A stretch of DNA of 7,432 bases from an uncultured Collinsella sp. (GCA_902482615.1 CABTAA010000075.1:1-7432), one strand, 5' to 3'; positions 1 through 5,983 are shown, counted from the stretch's first letter. Made by a program: numbers and translations. Notes: generated from the letters alone by a model not told the origin.

Positions 1-293
1 CCGAGATCGCCGACAAGGTGGCCCTGGCCGATAAAGTTGGTACCGCCGCCGCCTATGTGTCCACAGGCGACTGCGTGGCTGGATTTGTCTACAGCTCCGA
101 TATCTTCCGCTACGACGGCATCGAGGAGGCCTTCGTGTGTCCCGAGGACTCGCACAAGCCCATCGTGTATCCGGGCGCTGTCGCCGAGAGCTCCGAGCAT
201 GCCGACGAAGCCAAGGCGTTCATCGACTTCTGTCTGACCAACAAGAAGGCTCAGAAGATTTGGGCTAAGTACGGCTTTGAGCTTTCCGCGTAG
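1..293 (+). CDS. modA: Molybdate ABC transporter substrate-binding protein, C-terminal end (5' truncated by window edge)
   Basis: Only the last 96 or so residues are present. The reading frame is open from base 3, so the gene begins upstream of the window, and the GTG at 18 is not the real start. The family protein captures molybdate (or tungstate) outside the membrane and delivers it to ModB. The visible part is typical of the ModA C-terminal lobe: a conserved segment ending in GFVYSSD, then PEDSHKPIVYP, the AKAFIDFCL helix, and a terminal QKIWAKYGF block. The SHKPIVYP stretch followed by EAKAF is the most diagnostic part. It stops with TAG at 291-293. The permease modB begins 68 bases later with no terminator between, so the genes are probably co-transcribed. 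Molybdate versus tungstate preference cannot be read from this fragment. The family call is firm. Confidence 0.9.
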   Translation, partial: EIADKVALADKVGTAAAYVSTGDCVAGFVYSSDIFRYDGIEEAFVCPEDSHKPIVYPGAVAESSEHADEAKAFIDFCLTNKKAQKIWAKYGFELSA

Positions 294-351
294 TGCGGCT
301 TGGCGCGATAATTCCATCGTTTTGTGTTTCACTCCGTCCTTGTATTCGCTT

Positions 352-355
352 GGAG
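352..355 (+). promoter_or_regulatory. Ribosome binding site that decides the modB start
   Basis: GGAG lies six bases before a GTG at 362. The longer in-frame option is a GTG at 293 that overlaps the modA stop. It would add 23 residues that are not signal-like and lacks a Shine-Dalgarno motif at the right distance, since the bases before it are modA codons (GAGCTTTCCGCG). An ATG at 380 is also in frame but is not preceded by a purine-rich site. The GTG at 362 therefore fits best. Confidence 0.6.
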
Positions 356-361
356 CTTTTC

Positions 362-1804
362 GTGCTTAATAGATTCCGCATGCTTGTCGCCTGTGCTTTG
401 ACCTTCGTGCTTTGCTGGGTGCCGGGATTTGCGTTTGCTGGGGACGCTGAGGACGGGGCCCAGGTTGCTGCGACCGCTCATGGGCTTTCCTATGGGATCG
501 AGGGTTTTGAGCGGTTGGCCAAGGGGACCGCTCGTGCCATGGAGGGCCAGCCTGAGGGCTACCGGTTTCCCGTTGACGAGGACGTGGACCTTGTGGTGGC
601 GCCTGCTGCCGATCGCGTTGTGGTGTGGATATCGCCCAAGGCGGTCGAGAAGTATGGATTGGATCCGCAGGACAACGAGTGCGTATCGGGTCTCAAAGCC
701 CTCGTCTGTGAGCTCGACAGCGCAAACTGCATGGGAGGTGCGCAGCTAGGGGATGTGGATCTTCCTTGGTATGTCACGGCGGAAACAACGTTTGAAGCTG
801 GTGGGTATACCTATGGCTTTGACGAGCGCGGTGCGGATGGGGACCGCTATGTGGTGATTACATCAGCCTCGGGTGATGCCAAGGGCGGCGCGCGTTGGCT
901 TGATAGCGCTCAAATGGTAGAGGCATCGTCTGTCGTGTTGCGGGATGAGCAGGGGCCCTTGACCTCTCTGGCCTCCTTTTTGGGCGATATCGACTATCGC
1001 CCGTTTTGGGTGTCCATAAAAACGAGCGGCCTTGCCCTGCTGATCTCCTTTGCGCTGGGCCTGTTCGCCGCGTGGAAGACTATGGGTACCTCGAGTCGCA
1101 TCAAGGGCCTGCTCGATTCGGTCTTTACGATTCCTATGGTGCTGCCGCCTACGGTGTGCGGCTTTTTGCTGCTTATGCTGTTTGGCCGCTCGACCGGGGT
1201 GGGCCAGTGGCTCATTGCGCACGGCATCTCGATCGTCTTTACGTGGCCCGCGGCGGTCATTTCGGCCGTCGTTGTGTCGTTTCCGCTGGTCTACCGCACG
1301 GCGCTCGGTGCCTTTGAGAGCCTTGACGCGCAGATGCTCGATGCGGCGCGAACCCTGGGCTGGTCCGAGCGTCGCATCTTCACCAAGCTTATGATGCCGC
1401 TTGGCTGGCCCTCGATTGCCGCCGGTACGGTGCTCGCCTTTGCCCGCGCGATGGGCGAGTTTGGCTGCACCCTGTTCTTTGCGGGCAACTACGCCGGTAT
1501 TACGCAGACCATTCCCATCGCCATCTATTTTGAGTGGATGGGCGGCAATACGTCGGTGGCCCTCTTTTGGGTCGTGGTCGTAATTGCGTTCAGCTTCCTG
1601 GTCATCCTATTCATCAACATGTACACGGCGCATTCGCAAAAGTATCGCGAGCGTGGTCTCTCCCGTGCGGAGCGCAAGCAAGCCAAAGAGTTTGCCGGAC
1701 AGGGCGATTCGCTCGATCCGGCGGGCGGCGATGCCTTGCGTATCGATCGCGAGGCGCTGGCCGAGCTCATGCGCGATGATGCTGCGCCGCAGGGAGGTCG
1801 ATAG
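362..1804 (+). CDS. modB: Molybdate ABC transporter permease with an extra N-terminal extracytoplasmic domain
   Basis: With a GTG start at 362 the protein has 480 residues, about twice the usual ModB length of roughly 225. Residues 1-26 look like a signal peptide or first membrane segment (MLNRFRMLVACALTFVLCW, with a possible cut after AFA at 26). Residues 27 to about 213 form a soluble domain that I do not recognise. The canonical permease follows, with membrane segments near 221-239, 253-274, 287-309, 351-373 and 400-421. Family motifs are FTIPMVLPPTVCGF, VVVSFPLVYRTALGAFES, the EAA-type coupling loop (DAARTLGWSERRIF, about 327-340) that docks on ModC, and GTVLAFARAMGEFG. A charged cytoplasmic tail of about 59 residues (422-480) ends the protein. 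The role is movement of molybdate or tungstate across the membrane. It sits between modA and modC, and its stop is 3 bases before the modC ATG. Codons in the extra domain are richer in GGG, GCT and GTT than in the permease part. Confidence 0.9.
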   Translation: MLNRFRMLVACALTFVLCWVPGFAFAGDAEDGAQVAATAHGLSYGIEGFERLAKGTARAMEGQPEGYRFPVDEDVDLVVAPAADRVVVWISPKAVEKYGLDPQDNECVSGLKALVCELDSANCMGGAQLGDVDLPWYVTAETTFEAGGYTYGFDERGADGDRYVVITSASGDAKGGARWLDSAQMVEASSVVLRDEQGPLTSLASFLGDIDYRPFWVSIKTSGLALLISFALGLFAAWKTMGTSSRIKGLLDSVFTIPMVLPPTVCGFLLLMLFGRSTGVGQWLIAHGISIVFTWPAAVISAVVVSFPLVYRTALGAFESLDAQMLDAARTLGWSERRIFTKLMMPLGWPSIAAGTVLAFARAMGEFGCTLFFAGNYAGITQTIPIAIYFEWMGGNTSVALFWVVVVIAFSFLVILFINMYTAHSQKYRERGLSRAERKQAKEFAGQGDSLDPAGGDALRIDREALAELMRDDAAPQGGR

Positions 1805-1807
1805 GTC

Positions 1808-2878
1808 ATGTCACTCGTTCTGGATATCAAAAAGCGCTATCCCGGGTTTATGCTCGACATGCAGCTTGAGGCCGGCGAGGAGTGCGTGGCGCTGCTGGGC
1901 GCCTCGGGTTGCGGCAAGAGCTGTACGCTGCGCTGCATCGCCGGCGTGGAGACGCCCGACGAGGGCAAGATCGTCGTCAACGGCGTGATCTTCTTTGACT
2001 CGGCGGCAGGCATCAACCTGTCGCCCCAGGAGCGCAAATGTGCCCTGCTGTTCCAAAACTATCAGCTGTTCCCTAACATGACGGTGGCCGATAACGTATG
2101 CGCCGGTGTAAAGGATGCGGGCGACGCCGCCGCGCGCAAAAAGCTCGCCGAGTGCTATCTGGGCATTTTCGGTCTGGCCGATTTTGCCGACCGCTACCCC
2201 GCGCGCCTCTCGGGCGGTCAGCAGCAACGTGTGGCGCTTGCACGCATGGTGGCGGCGCATCCGGGCATCTTTATGTTCGACGAGCCCATGAGCGCACTCG
2301 ATTCCTATCTTAAGAGCGCCCTCGAACAGAACATGCTCGACCTGTTCGATGTATGCAACCGCACCGTGCTCTACGTGAGCCACGACATCGACGAAGCATG
2401 CCGCCTGTGCCAGCGCATCTGCGTGATGCACGACGGGCATATGGAGGAGATCGGCTCGGTCGAGGCCGTGGTCCGCCGTCCGCAGACGCTGGCGGCACTG
2501 CGCCTGACGGGCTGCAAGAACACAAGCCGGGCGCGCAAGATCGGCGACGAAGAAGTTGAGGCCCTCGACTGGGGCATGACCTTTAACGTAGGTCGCGAGG
2601 TTCCCGATGACGTGGCGTACCTGGGTATTCGCGCAAGCTACTTCCATGTTGACAATCGCGCTGAGCGGGGCCGCAACAGCTACGATCTGCACGTGGCCCG
2701 TGTGAGCGATTCGCGCTTTGAGCGGCTGGTGCTGCTGGACGTGCCGCGCGTCGATGCGCCCACACGTCTGCAGTGGAAGGTCAACAAGGTGGGCGTGCCT
2801 GTCGACGAGCTGCCGCAAGCAGGCGAGACGCTGCGCATGCACTTCGATGCGAGTAAGATCCATTTGGTTTGTCGATAG
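1808..2878 (+). CDS. modC: Molybdate ABC transporter ATP-binding protein
   Basis: This 356-residue cytoplasmic ATPase should power the ModB permease. All the nucleotide-binding motifs are visible: Walker A GASGCGKS (31-38), Q-loop FQNYQLFP (Gln83), signature LSGGQQQR (134-141), Walker B IFMFDEP (154-160, catalytic Glu159), D-loop SALD and the switch His192 in VSHD. The C-terminal 120 residues, with YLGIRASYF near 271-279, have the size and position of the TOBE-type regulatory domain of ModC/CysA-like ATPases. Their similarity to typical molybdate-binding TOBE repeats looks weak, so oxyanion sensing by this domain is uncertain. The ATG follows AGGGAGG at 1791-1797 by 10 bases and lies 3 bases after the modB stop, so the two genes are tightly coupled. 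Sulfate, tungstate or molybdate would all fit the ATPase alone. The neighbouring ModA and ModB motifs point to molybdate or tungstate. Confidence 0.9.
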   Translation: MSLVLDIKKRYPGFMLDMQLEAGEECVALLGASGCGKSCTLRCIAGVETPDEGKIVVNGVIFFDSAAGINLSPQERKCALLFQNYQLFPNMTVADNVCAGVKDAGDAAARKKLAECYLGIFGLADFADRYPARLSGGQQQRVALARMVAAHPGIFMFDEPMSALDSYLKSALEQNMLDLFDVCNRTVLYVSHDIDEACRLCQRICVMHDGHMEEIGSVEAVVRRPQTLAALRLTGCKNTSRARKIGDEEVEALDWGMTFNVGREVPDDVAYLGIRASYFHVDNRAERGRNSYDLHVARVSDSRFERLVLLDVPRVDAPTRLQWKVNKVGVPVDELPQAGETLRMHFDASKIHLVCR

Positions 2879-2889
2879 CGCCGGGTAAT

Positions 2890-2924
2890 GCCGTCGGGGA
2901 TATAAGCCTCGGCGGCTTTGTCTT
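2890..2924 (+). terminator. Rho-independent terminator of the modABC operon
   Basis: A 10-bp stem pairs 2890-2899 with 2907-2916, including two G-U pairs, around a 7-base loop. It is followed directly by a T-rich run (TTTGTCTT). It begins 11 bases after the modC stop, which suits the operon end. The T-run is interrupted, so strength is uncertain. Confidence 0.65.
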
Positions 2925-3040
2925 GCCGTTCGCCGAATGATGGATGACAAACTCTTATCAACACAGATAATTATTTATTAAACGACGGCACACGACGCTG
3001 TCGTACGAATGTCGGCGGTGTTCGTCTTGACGACAACCGT

Positions 3041-3049
3041 TGATATAGT
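3041..3049 (+). promoter_or_regulatory. Possible extended -10 promoter for the 3080 ORF and reductase gene
   Basis: TGATATAGT matches an extended -10 (TG, one base, then TATAGT, 5 of 6 to TATAAT). The hexamer 17 bases upstream (TTCGTC) is a poor -35. A better -35-like TTGACG at 3027-3032 is too close to pair with it. Transcription would start near 3056, just before the ribosome binding site of the 22-codon ORF. This is prediction by eye only. Confidence 0.35.
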
Positions 3050-3079
3050 TACCTTCGACGAGAAAAGGAGGGCGCGCCG

Positions 3080-3148
3080 ATGCCGCAGAAGACATATTCG
3101 CGTCGCGTTGCCGCGCGCGCCCTGTATATGGCTCGGAGCCGCATATGA
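3080..3148 (+). CDS. Possible 22-residue leader peptide ORF
   Basis: An ATG at 3080 sits 7 bases after AAGGAGGG (3065-3072), the strongest Shine-Dalgarno motif in the left half of the window. The ORF encodes MPQKTYSRRVAARALYMARS followed by Arg-Ile and stops at TGA 3146-3148. The peptide is basic (six Arg or Lys after residue 3) with no obvious membrane segment, and I do not recognise it. Its last codons run into the 5' arm of a strong hairpin (3135-3168), so a translating ribosome would disturb that hairpin. That layout resembles a translated leader controlling the reductase gene 160 bases downstream. It could also be a chance ORF, a degraded gene start, or a small independent protein. Confidence 0.35.
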   Translation: MPQKTYSRRVAARALYMARSRI

Positions 3149-3168
3149 GCAGATATGTTCACGGCTCC
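3135..3168 (+). promoter_or_regulatory. Strong hairpin overlapping the end of the leader ORF
   Basis: GGAGCCG (3135-3141) pairs with CGGCTCC (3162-3168). Inside it, CATAT (3142-3146) pairs with ATATG (3153-3157) around a 6-base loop, leaving a 4-base bulge. The TGA of the 22-codon ORF is at the inner stem and loop. No T-run follows, so it is not a simple terminator. A role in attenuation, RNA stability or protein binding is inference. Confidence 0.45.
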
Positions 3169-3307
3169 GGGAGAGACGACGCACAACTAAATAATCAGCT
3201 GCAAAGCAGGTTCTCCAAAATTCCGGGTTTAGGCACGGCTGGGTTTTCGCCGCCCACCGTGCAGCAATACCGTAGTTATCCGTATTTGGTTCGAGAGGGG
3301 AACCGTC
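3169..3307 (+). promoter_or_regulatory. Structured leader and ribosome binding site upstream of the reductase
   Basis: No gene is seen here. A second stable hairpin pairs GCACGG (3233-3238) and TGGG (3240-3243) with CCCA (3253-3256) and CCGTGC (3257-3262), leaving one unpaired C. The start region carries GAGAGGGG (3293-3300), 7 bases before the ATG at 3308. I could not match the segment to a riboswitch class by eye. Together with the upstream hairpin and short ORF it makes an unusually structured leader. Confidence 0.4.
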
Positions 3308-4591
3308 ATGGCTGAAGAATTCGATTTCCATCCGATGTGGGAGAGCCTCGGCATGAATCTTGCCGACCACGATATGCTGCTGGGCGCTGTGGGCCAGATG
3401 TACGGCGATATGTTCCTGACGCAGAACAATCGCCCCAAGTCCACGTCCTACCTGGATTTTGTCGCCACCAACATCCACAGCGGCCGTATTAAGGAGATGC
3501 TCGACAAGAAGGAGGCCGGCGAGGCCACCAAGATCGTCGGTTCGTTCTGCGTCTATGTGCCCGAGGAGATCGTGCTTGCCTGCGATGGCATCCCCGTTGG
3601 CCTGTGCTCGGGTGCCGACTGGGCGACCGACAAGGTCGAGGAGCATCTGCCGCGCAACACCTGCCCGCTCATCAAGAGCTTTGCCGGCTTTAAGCTGGGC
3701 GAGGTCTGCCCCTACATTGAGTCGAGTGATCTGGTGGTGGGCGAGAACACCTGCGATGGCAAGAAGAAGGCCTACGAGTTCTTTGCCACGCAAAAGAACA
3801 TGTACGTCATGGATATTCCCAACGTACACGACGAGTCGACGCTCGTGACCTGGAAGGCCGAGGTCAAGAAGCTCGCCGCCAAGATCGAGGAAGAGTGCGG
3901 CGTCAAGATCACGCCCGAGCGTCTGAAGGCCGCCATCCACGCCGTCAATGAGAAGCGTCGCGCCCTGCAGCGCCTCGCTGCCACGCGCGCTGCCGACCCG
4001 GCGCCCATCAGCGGTCTCGATAGCCTGCTGACCGTGCAGGCCGCCTTTATGGATGACACGCCGCGTCTGACCGGAGCCATCAACGAGATGGCGGCTGAGT
4101 GCGAGCAGCGTGTCGAGGCCGGCGAGGGCGTGGCGCCCAAGGGGACCAAGCGCATCCTGTACACCGGCACGCCCATGGCCGTGCCCAACTGGAAGCTGTT
4201 CAACCTCATCGAGAAGGCCGGCGGCGTCGTGGTGGGCGAGGAGTCCTGCACGGGCTCGCGCTACTACAAGGACCTGGTCGACGAGTCCGGCGAGACGGTC
4301 GACGAGATGCTCGATGCCATCGCCGAGCGCTACTTTAAGATCAACTGCGCTGTCTTTACGCCCAACGACCAGCGTATGAAGGACATTGTCCAGATGGCCA
4401 AGGACCTGCATGCCGACGGCATCGTCGACGTGGCCCTGCAGTTCTGCACGCTCTACGAGATGGAGTCGTTTGCCGTGGAGAAGGCCGCCGAGGAGGCGGG
4501 CATTCCGTTTATGCACATCACGACCGACTACGCCGGCGAGGACGCCGGTCAGCTCCAGACCCGCATCGAGGCCTTCCTCGAGACGATTTAG
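3308..4591 (+). CDS. Double-cubane-cluster anaerobic reductase, 2-hydroxyacyl-CoA dehydratase (HgdB/YjiM) family
   Basis: This 427-residue cytoplasmic protein has no signal peptide. It closely resembles E. coli YjiM and the double-cubane-cluster proteins of the HgdB/BadD superfamily, which carry an iron-sulfur cluster and use ATP-driven low-potential electrons from a partner activator. Matching blocks are PEEIVLACDG, LPRNTCPLIKS, the SDLVVGENTCDGKKKAYEF block (140-158), VGEESCTGSRYYKD (309-322), the TPNDQRMKDIVQM block (351-363), VDVALQFCTLYEMES (373-387) and a terminal TDYAGEDAGQLQTRIEAF. Cysteines in conserved contexts are C81, C119, C134, C149, C314 and C380 and probably include the cluster ligands. 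It is about 45 residues longer than YjiM at the N-terminus. The physiological substrate of this subfamily is not established, so dehydration of a 2-hydroxyacyl-CoA should not be assumed. No HgdC/YjiL-type activator ATPase is adjacent here, although E. coli yjiM sits beside yjiL. The gene stands alone between a structured leader and a hairpin-rich gap. Confidence 0.85.
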   Translation: MAEEFDFHPMWESLGMNLADHDMLLGAVGQMYGDMFLTQNNRPKSTSYLDFVATNIHSGRIKEMLDKKEAGEATKIVGSFCVYVPEEIVLACDGIPVGLCSGADWATDKVEEHLPRNTCPLIKSFAGFKLGEVCPYIESSDLVVGENTCDGKKKAYEFFATQKNMYVMDIPNVHDESTLVTWKAEVKKLAAKIEEECGVKITPERLKAAIHAVNEKRRALQRLAATRAADPAPISGLDSLLTVQAAFMDDTPRLTGAINEMAAECEQRVEAGEGVAPKGTKRILYTGTPMAVPNWKLFNLIEKAGGVVVGEESCTGSRYYKDLVDESGETVDEMLDAIAERYFKINCAVFTPNDQRMKDIVQMAKDLHADGIVDVALQFCTLYEMESFAVEKAAEEAGIPFMHITTDYAGEDAGQLQTRIEAFLETI

Positions 4592-4624
4592 CCGCACCTG
4601 CGCTAAGCCGTGCCGCCGGGTGTT

Positions 4625-4641
4625 CCTATCCACGCGATAGG
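4625..4641 (+). terminator. Weak candidate terminator after the reductase gene
   Basis: CCTATC (4625-4630) pairs with GATAGG (4636-4641) around a 5-base loop and is followed by GATTTCTCTGTTT. The stem is short and the T-run broken, so termination would be inefficient. It lies 33 bases after the reductase stop. Confidence 0.3.
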
Positions 4642-4708
4642 GATTTCTCTGTTTCCGTGCCGGTCGGTGTCCGGATGCACCGCAGGGCGCCGATCGGCTT
4701 CGCATAGC

Positions 4709-4757
4709 TGCCGGGGCGGGGATTTCCGCCGTCCCGGCAGATTCTGTCCGTTTGTTC
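4709..4757 (+). terminator. Candidate terminator or attenuator before the lipoprotein gene
   Basis: An 11-bp GC-rich stem pairs 4709-4719 with 4729-4739, with one G-U pair. It is followed by a moderately T-rich stretch up to 4757 (GATTCTGTCCGTTTGTT). It could end the reductase transcript. It lies only 36 bases before the lipoprotein ATG, so an attenuator or leader role is also possible. No separate promoter is obvious between it and 4776. Confidence 0.4.
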
Positions 4758-4775
4758 AGACACGAAAGGAACTCA

Positions 4776-5138
4776 ATGAACAACGATCTTTTCAAGGCGG
4801 GCGTCTCCCGTCGCGGTTTTCTGACCGGCTCCGCTGCCCTGTGCGCCATGGCGGGCCTCGGCCTCACCGGCTGCGGCGGTTCGGGCGCCGAGAGCGGTAG
4901 CACCGCTGCCTCCGGCCAGGATGTGGAGTATCGCGACGAGCTGCAGATCGCGTTACCGGCGAGTCCGGACGGCCTCGATCCGCACACCACGTCGTCGCTT
5001 GTGACCATGGACATCATCTGCAACGTCGTCGAGCCGCTCTTTGGCCTCGATAGCGACTACGAGCCCCAGCCCGTGCTGGCCAAGGGCTATGAGGTCTCCG
5101 ACGACGGCCTGACCTACACCATCAAGCTGCGCGAGGGC
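4776..5138 (+). other. 5' fragment of a Tat-exported peptide/solute-binding lipoprotein gene (left genome)
   Basis: About 121 codons belong to the lipoprotein. The family (SBP_bac_5, OppA/DppA-like) binds oligopeptides, nickel or related solutes outside the membrane for an ABC importer. Only the first part of the N-terminal lobe is present, so substrate class cannot be judged. The expected continuation after LREG would be a segment such as V-x-F-H-(D/N)-G. Here it is replaced by gyrase sequence. Confidence 0.8.
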
Positions 5139-5603
5139 GACTATGTCGTCGGTGCAGGCGTCTGCCGCCCGGGTGCGAATGTGCTGACCATCAGCGAGGA
5201 GGGCAAGGGCCGCCGCAGCCGCATTGACGACTACCGCATCACGAAGCGCGGCGGCTTGGGCATCCGCAACTACTCTAACGGCAACGTGGCGGGCATCAAG
5301 ATCGTGGATGACACCGACGATCTGATTCTCATCAGCCAGAACGGCATTCTGATCAGAATCCATGCGGCGGACATCAACGTCCAGAGCCGCTACGGCAGCG
5401 GTGTCCGCGTCATGCGCCTGGTCGAGGACGACAAGGTGGCCGTGGTCGCCCGCGTGGACCGCGACAACGACGCCGAGACCGCAAAAATCGAGGATACCGG
5501 CGAGACCGATCCGACCCCCGAGGAGCTGGCGGCCATCGAGGCCGAGGAGCTGGCGCAGGAGGCCGCGGAGGACGCAGCCCCCGAGAACGAGACCGAAGAA
5601 TAA
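4776..5603 (+). CDS. Chimeric ORF: Tat lipoprotein solute-binding N-terminus joined to GyrA C-terminal end
   Basis: This single 275-codon frame starts with ATG at 4776, five bases after AAGGA. A TTG at 4752 is in frame but would put eight residues before the signal. Residues 1-33 are a Tat-type lipoprotein signal (SRRGFL at 11-16, hydrophobic core, lipobox LTGC with Cys33). Residues 55-121 match the start of family-5 peptide/solute-binding proteins (LQIALPASPDGLDPH, then the VEPLFGLD and LTYTIKLREG blocks). From residue 122 the text becomes DNA gyrase subunit A: DYVVGAGVCRPGANVLTISE, EYR-type repeat blocks, NGILIR and a Glu-rich tail. The solute-binding protein should run for about 400 more residues and GyrA should have about 700 upstream. 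The product would export a DNA-wrapping domain, which is implausible. I read this as two truncated genes fused by misassembly, to be annotated as such unless reads span the junction. Confidence 0.85.
   Translation: MNNDLFKAGVSRRGFLTGSAALCAMAGLGLTGCGGSGAESGSTAASGQDVEYRDELQIALPASPDGLDPHTTSSLVTMDIICNVVEPLFGLDSDYEPQPVLAKGYEVSDDGLTYTIKLREGDYVVGAGVCRPGANVLTISEEGKGRRSRIDDYRITKRGGLGIRNYSNGNVAGIKIVDDTDDLILISQNGILIRIHAADINVQSRYGSGVRVMRLVEDDKVAVVARVDRDNDAETAKIEDTGETDPTPEELAAIEAEELAQEAAEDAAPENETEE
5127..5141. other. Probable chimeric junction between two genomes
   Basis: The switch falls within CTGCGCGAGGGCGAC, encoding Leu-Arg-Glu-Gly-Asp. Leu-Arg-Glu-Gly is usual in solute-binding proteins just before the first loop, and an acidic Gly-Asp-Tyr-Val is usual in gyrase, so both parents could share roughly 10-15 bases here. 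The join is in frame, which happens by chance once in three. Exact breakpoint is uncertain by about 15 bases. Confidence 0.8.
5139..5603 (+). other. gyrA: 3' fragment of DNA gyrase subunit A (right genome)
   Basis: About 154 codons encode the last blades of the GyrA C-terminal beta-pinwheel, which wraps DNA so that gyrase can introduce negative supercoils. A terminal tail follows that is very rich in Glu and Ala (EELAAIEAEELAQEAAEDAA, about 249-268 of the ORF). Recognised blocks are VGAGVCRPGANVLTISEEG, the KRGGLGI blade motif, VDDTDDLILISQNGILIRI and YGSGVRVMRL. The catalytic winged-helix, tower and Tyr-containing region is absent. A strong terminator follows the stop at 5601-5603, as expected for a true gene end. 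The acidic tail and terminator fit Clostridia. Confidence 0.85.
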
Positions 5604-5614
5604 ACCAATACAGG

Positions 5615-5645
5615 GGAGAGGCCGCGGGTCGGCCTCTCCTTTTTT
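5615..5645 (+). terminator. Rho-independent terminator of gyrA
   Basis: A perfect 9-bp stem (GGAGAGGCC at 5615-5623 with GGCCTCTCC at 5631-5639) has a 7-base loop and is followed by six Ts (5640-5645). It starts 12 bases after the gyrA stop. This is a textbook intrinsic terminator. Confidence 0.9.
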
Positions 5646-5745
5646 AAAGGCTTCCCCCGAGGGGCTGCGCCCGCAGGCGCGTGTCGGAGCGCAACCGCCG
5701 AAGGCGGCTCTTAGCGCGTAGACTGAAGCTGCCGCCAGTTCTAAA
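5646..5745. repeat. Degenerate palindromic intergenic repeat copy
   Basis: The opening AAAGGCTTCCCCCGAGGGG and the following GCGCCCGCAGGCGC resemble the left arm of the element at 5746-5892. The remainder holds a CCGCC/GGCGG hairpin around GAA and a GCGCG-flanked segment. It looks like a decayed or partial member of the same family, placed in tandem before the fuller copy. No gene is supported here. Confidence 0.55.
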
Positions 5746-5892
5746 GGCTTCCCCTTCGGGGAAAGCTGCCGCCCGCAGGCGGCTGATGAGGGCGAAGTTT
5801 GGGTGGCTGCCCTTTTACGAGTAAATACCGCAAACTTTTCCCTCATCCGTCCGCGGGCGGGGCCGCGGACACCTTCCCCCGAGGGGGAAGGC
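5746..5892. repeat. 147-bp imperfect palindromic repeat element (MITE/REP-like)
   Basis: The two ends are inverted versions of each other: GGCTTCCCCTTCGGGGAAAGC at the left and, on the other strand, GCCTTCCCCCTCGGGGGAAGG at the right. Within it GCCGCCCGCAGGCGGC is a small hairpin. GATGAGGG (5785-5792) pairs with CCCTCATC (5840-5847), extended by AAGTTTG (5795-5801) with CAAACTT (5831-5837). The whole would fold into one long cruciform-like RNA or DNA structure. There is no coding capacity worth calling. I recognise this general type of GC-rich palindrome between genes of Oscillospiraceae, but its copy number cannot be checked from one window. Confidence 0.7.
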
Positions 5893-5920
5893 ATCACGCC
5901 CATGAATTTACTGCACCTAC

Positions 5921-5949
5921 TGGAAAATATCCCTGTTTCATGGTATTCT
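5921..5949 (+). promoter_or_regulatory. Likely promoter of mnmE
   Basis: TGGTATTCT at 5941-5949 is an extended -10 (TG, one base, then TATTCT). A hexamer TGGAAA (5921-5926, 4 of 6 to TTGACA) lies 17 bases upstream of it. The AT-rich segment 5905-5970 stands out between the GC-rich repeat and the gene. Transcription would start about 28 bases before the ATG. Confidence 0.5.
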
Positions 5950-5983
5950 AAAGTATTCCCATCACAAAAAAGGAGCGCTCCAC

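Noticed and set aside
293..361. Earlier GTG start for modB overlapping the modA stop
   Set aside because: No ribosome binding site at a suitable distance, and the added 23 residues would precede a sensible signal segment. The GTG at 362 has GGAG six bases upstream.
1811..2950. 379-codon open frame on the minus strand
   Set aside because: It is the complement of modC, whose ATPase motifs are complete. The antisense translation shows no family features.
2978..5023. 681-codon open frame on the minus strand
   Set aside because: It lies opposite the reductase and lipoprotein genes, which carry clear family motifs. Its translation is low-complexity and rich in Leu, Gly, Ala, Val and His, as expected for the antisense of GC-rich genes.
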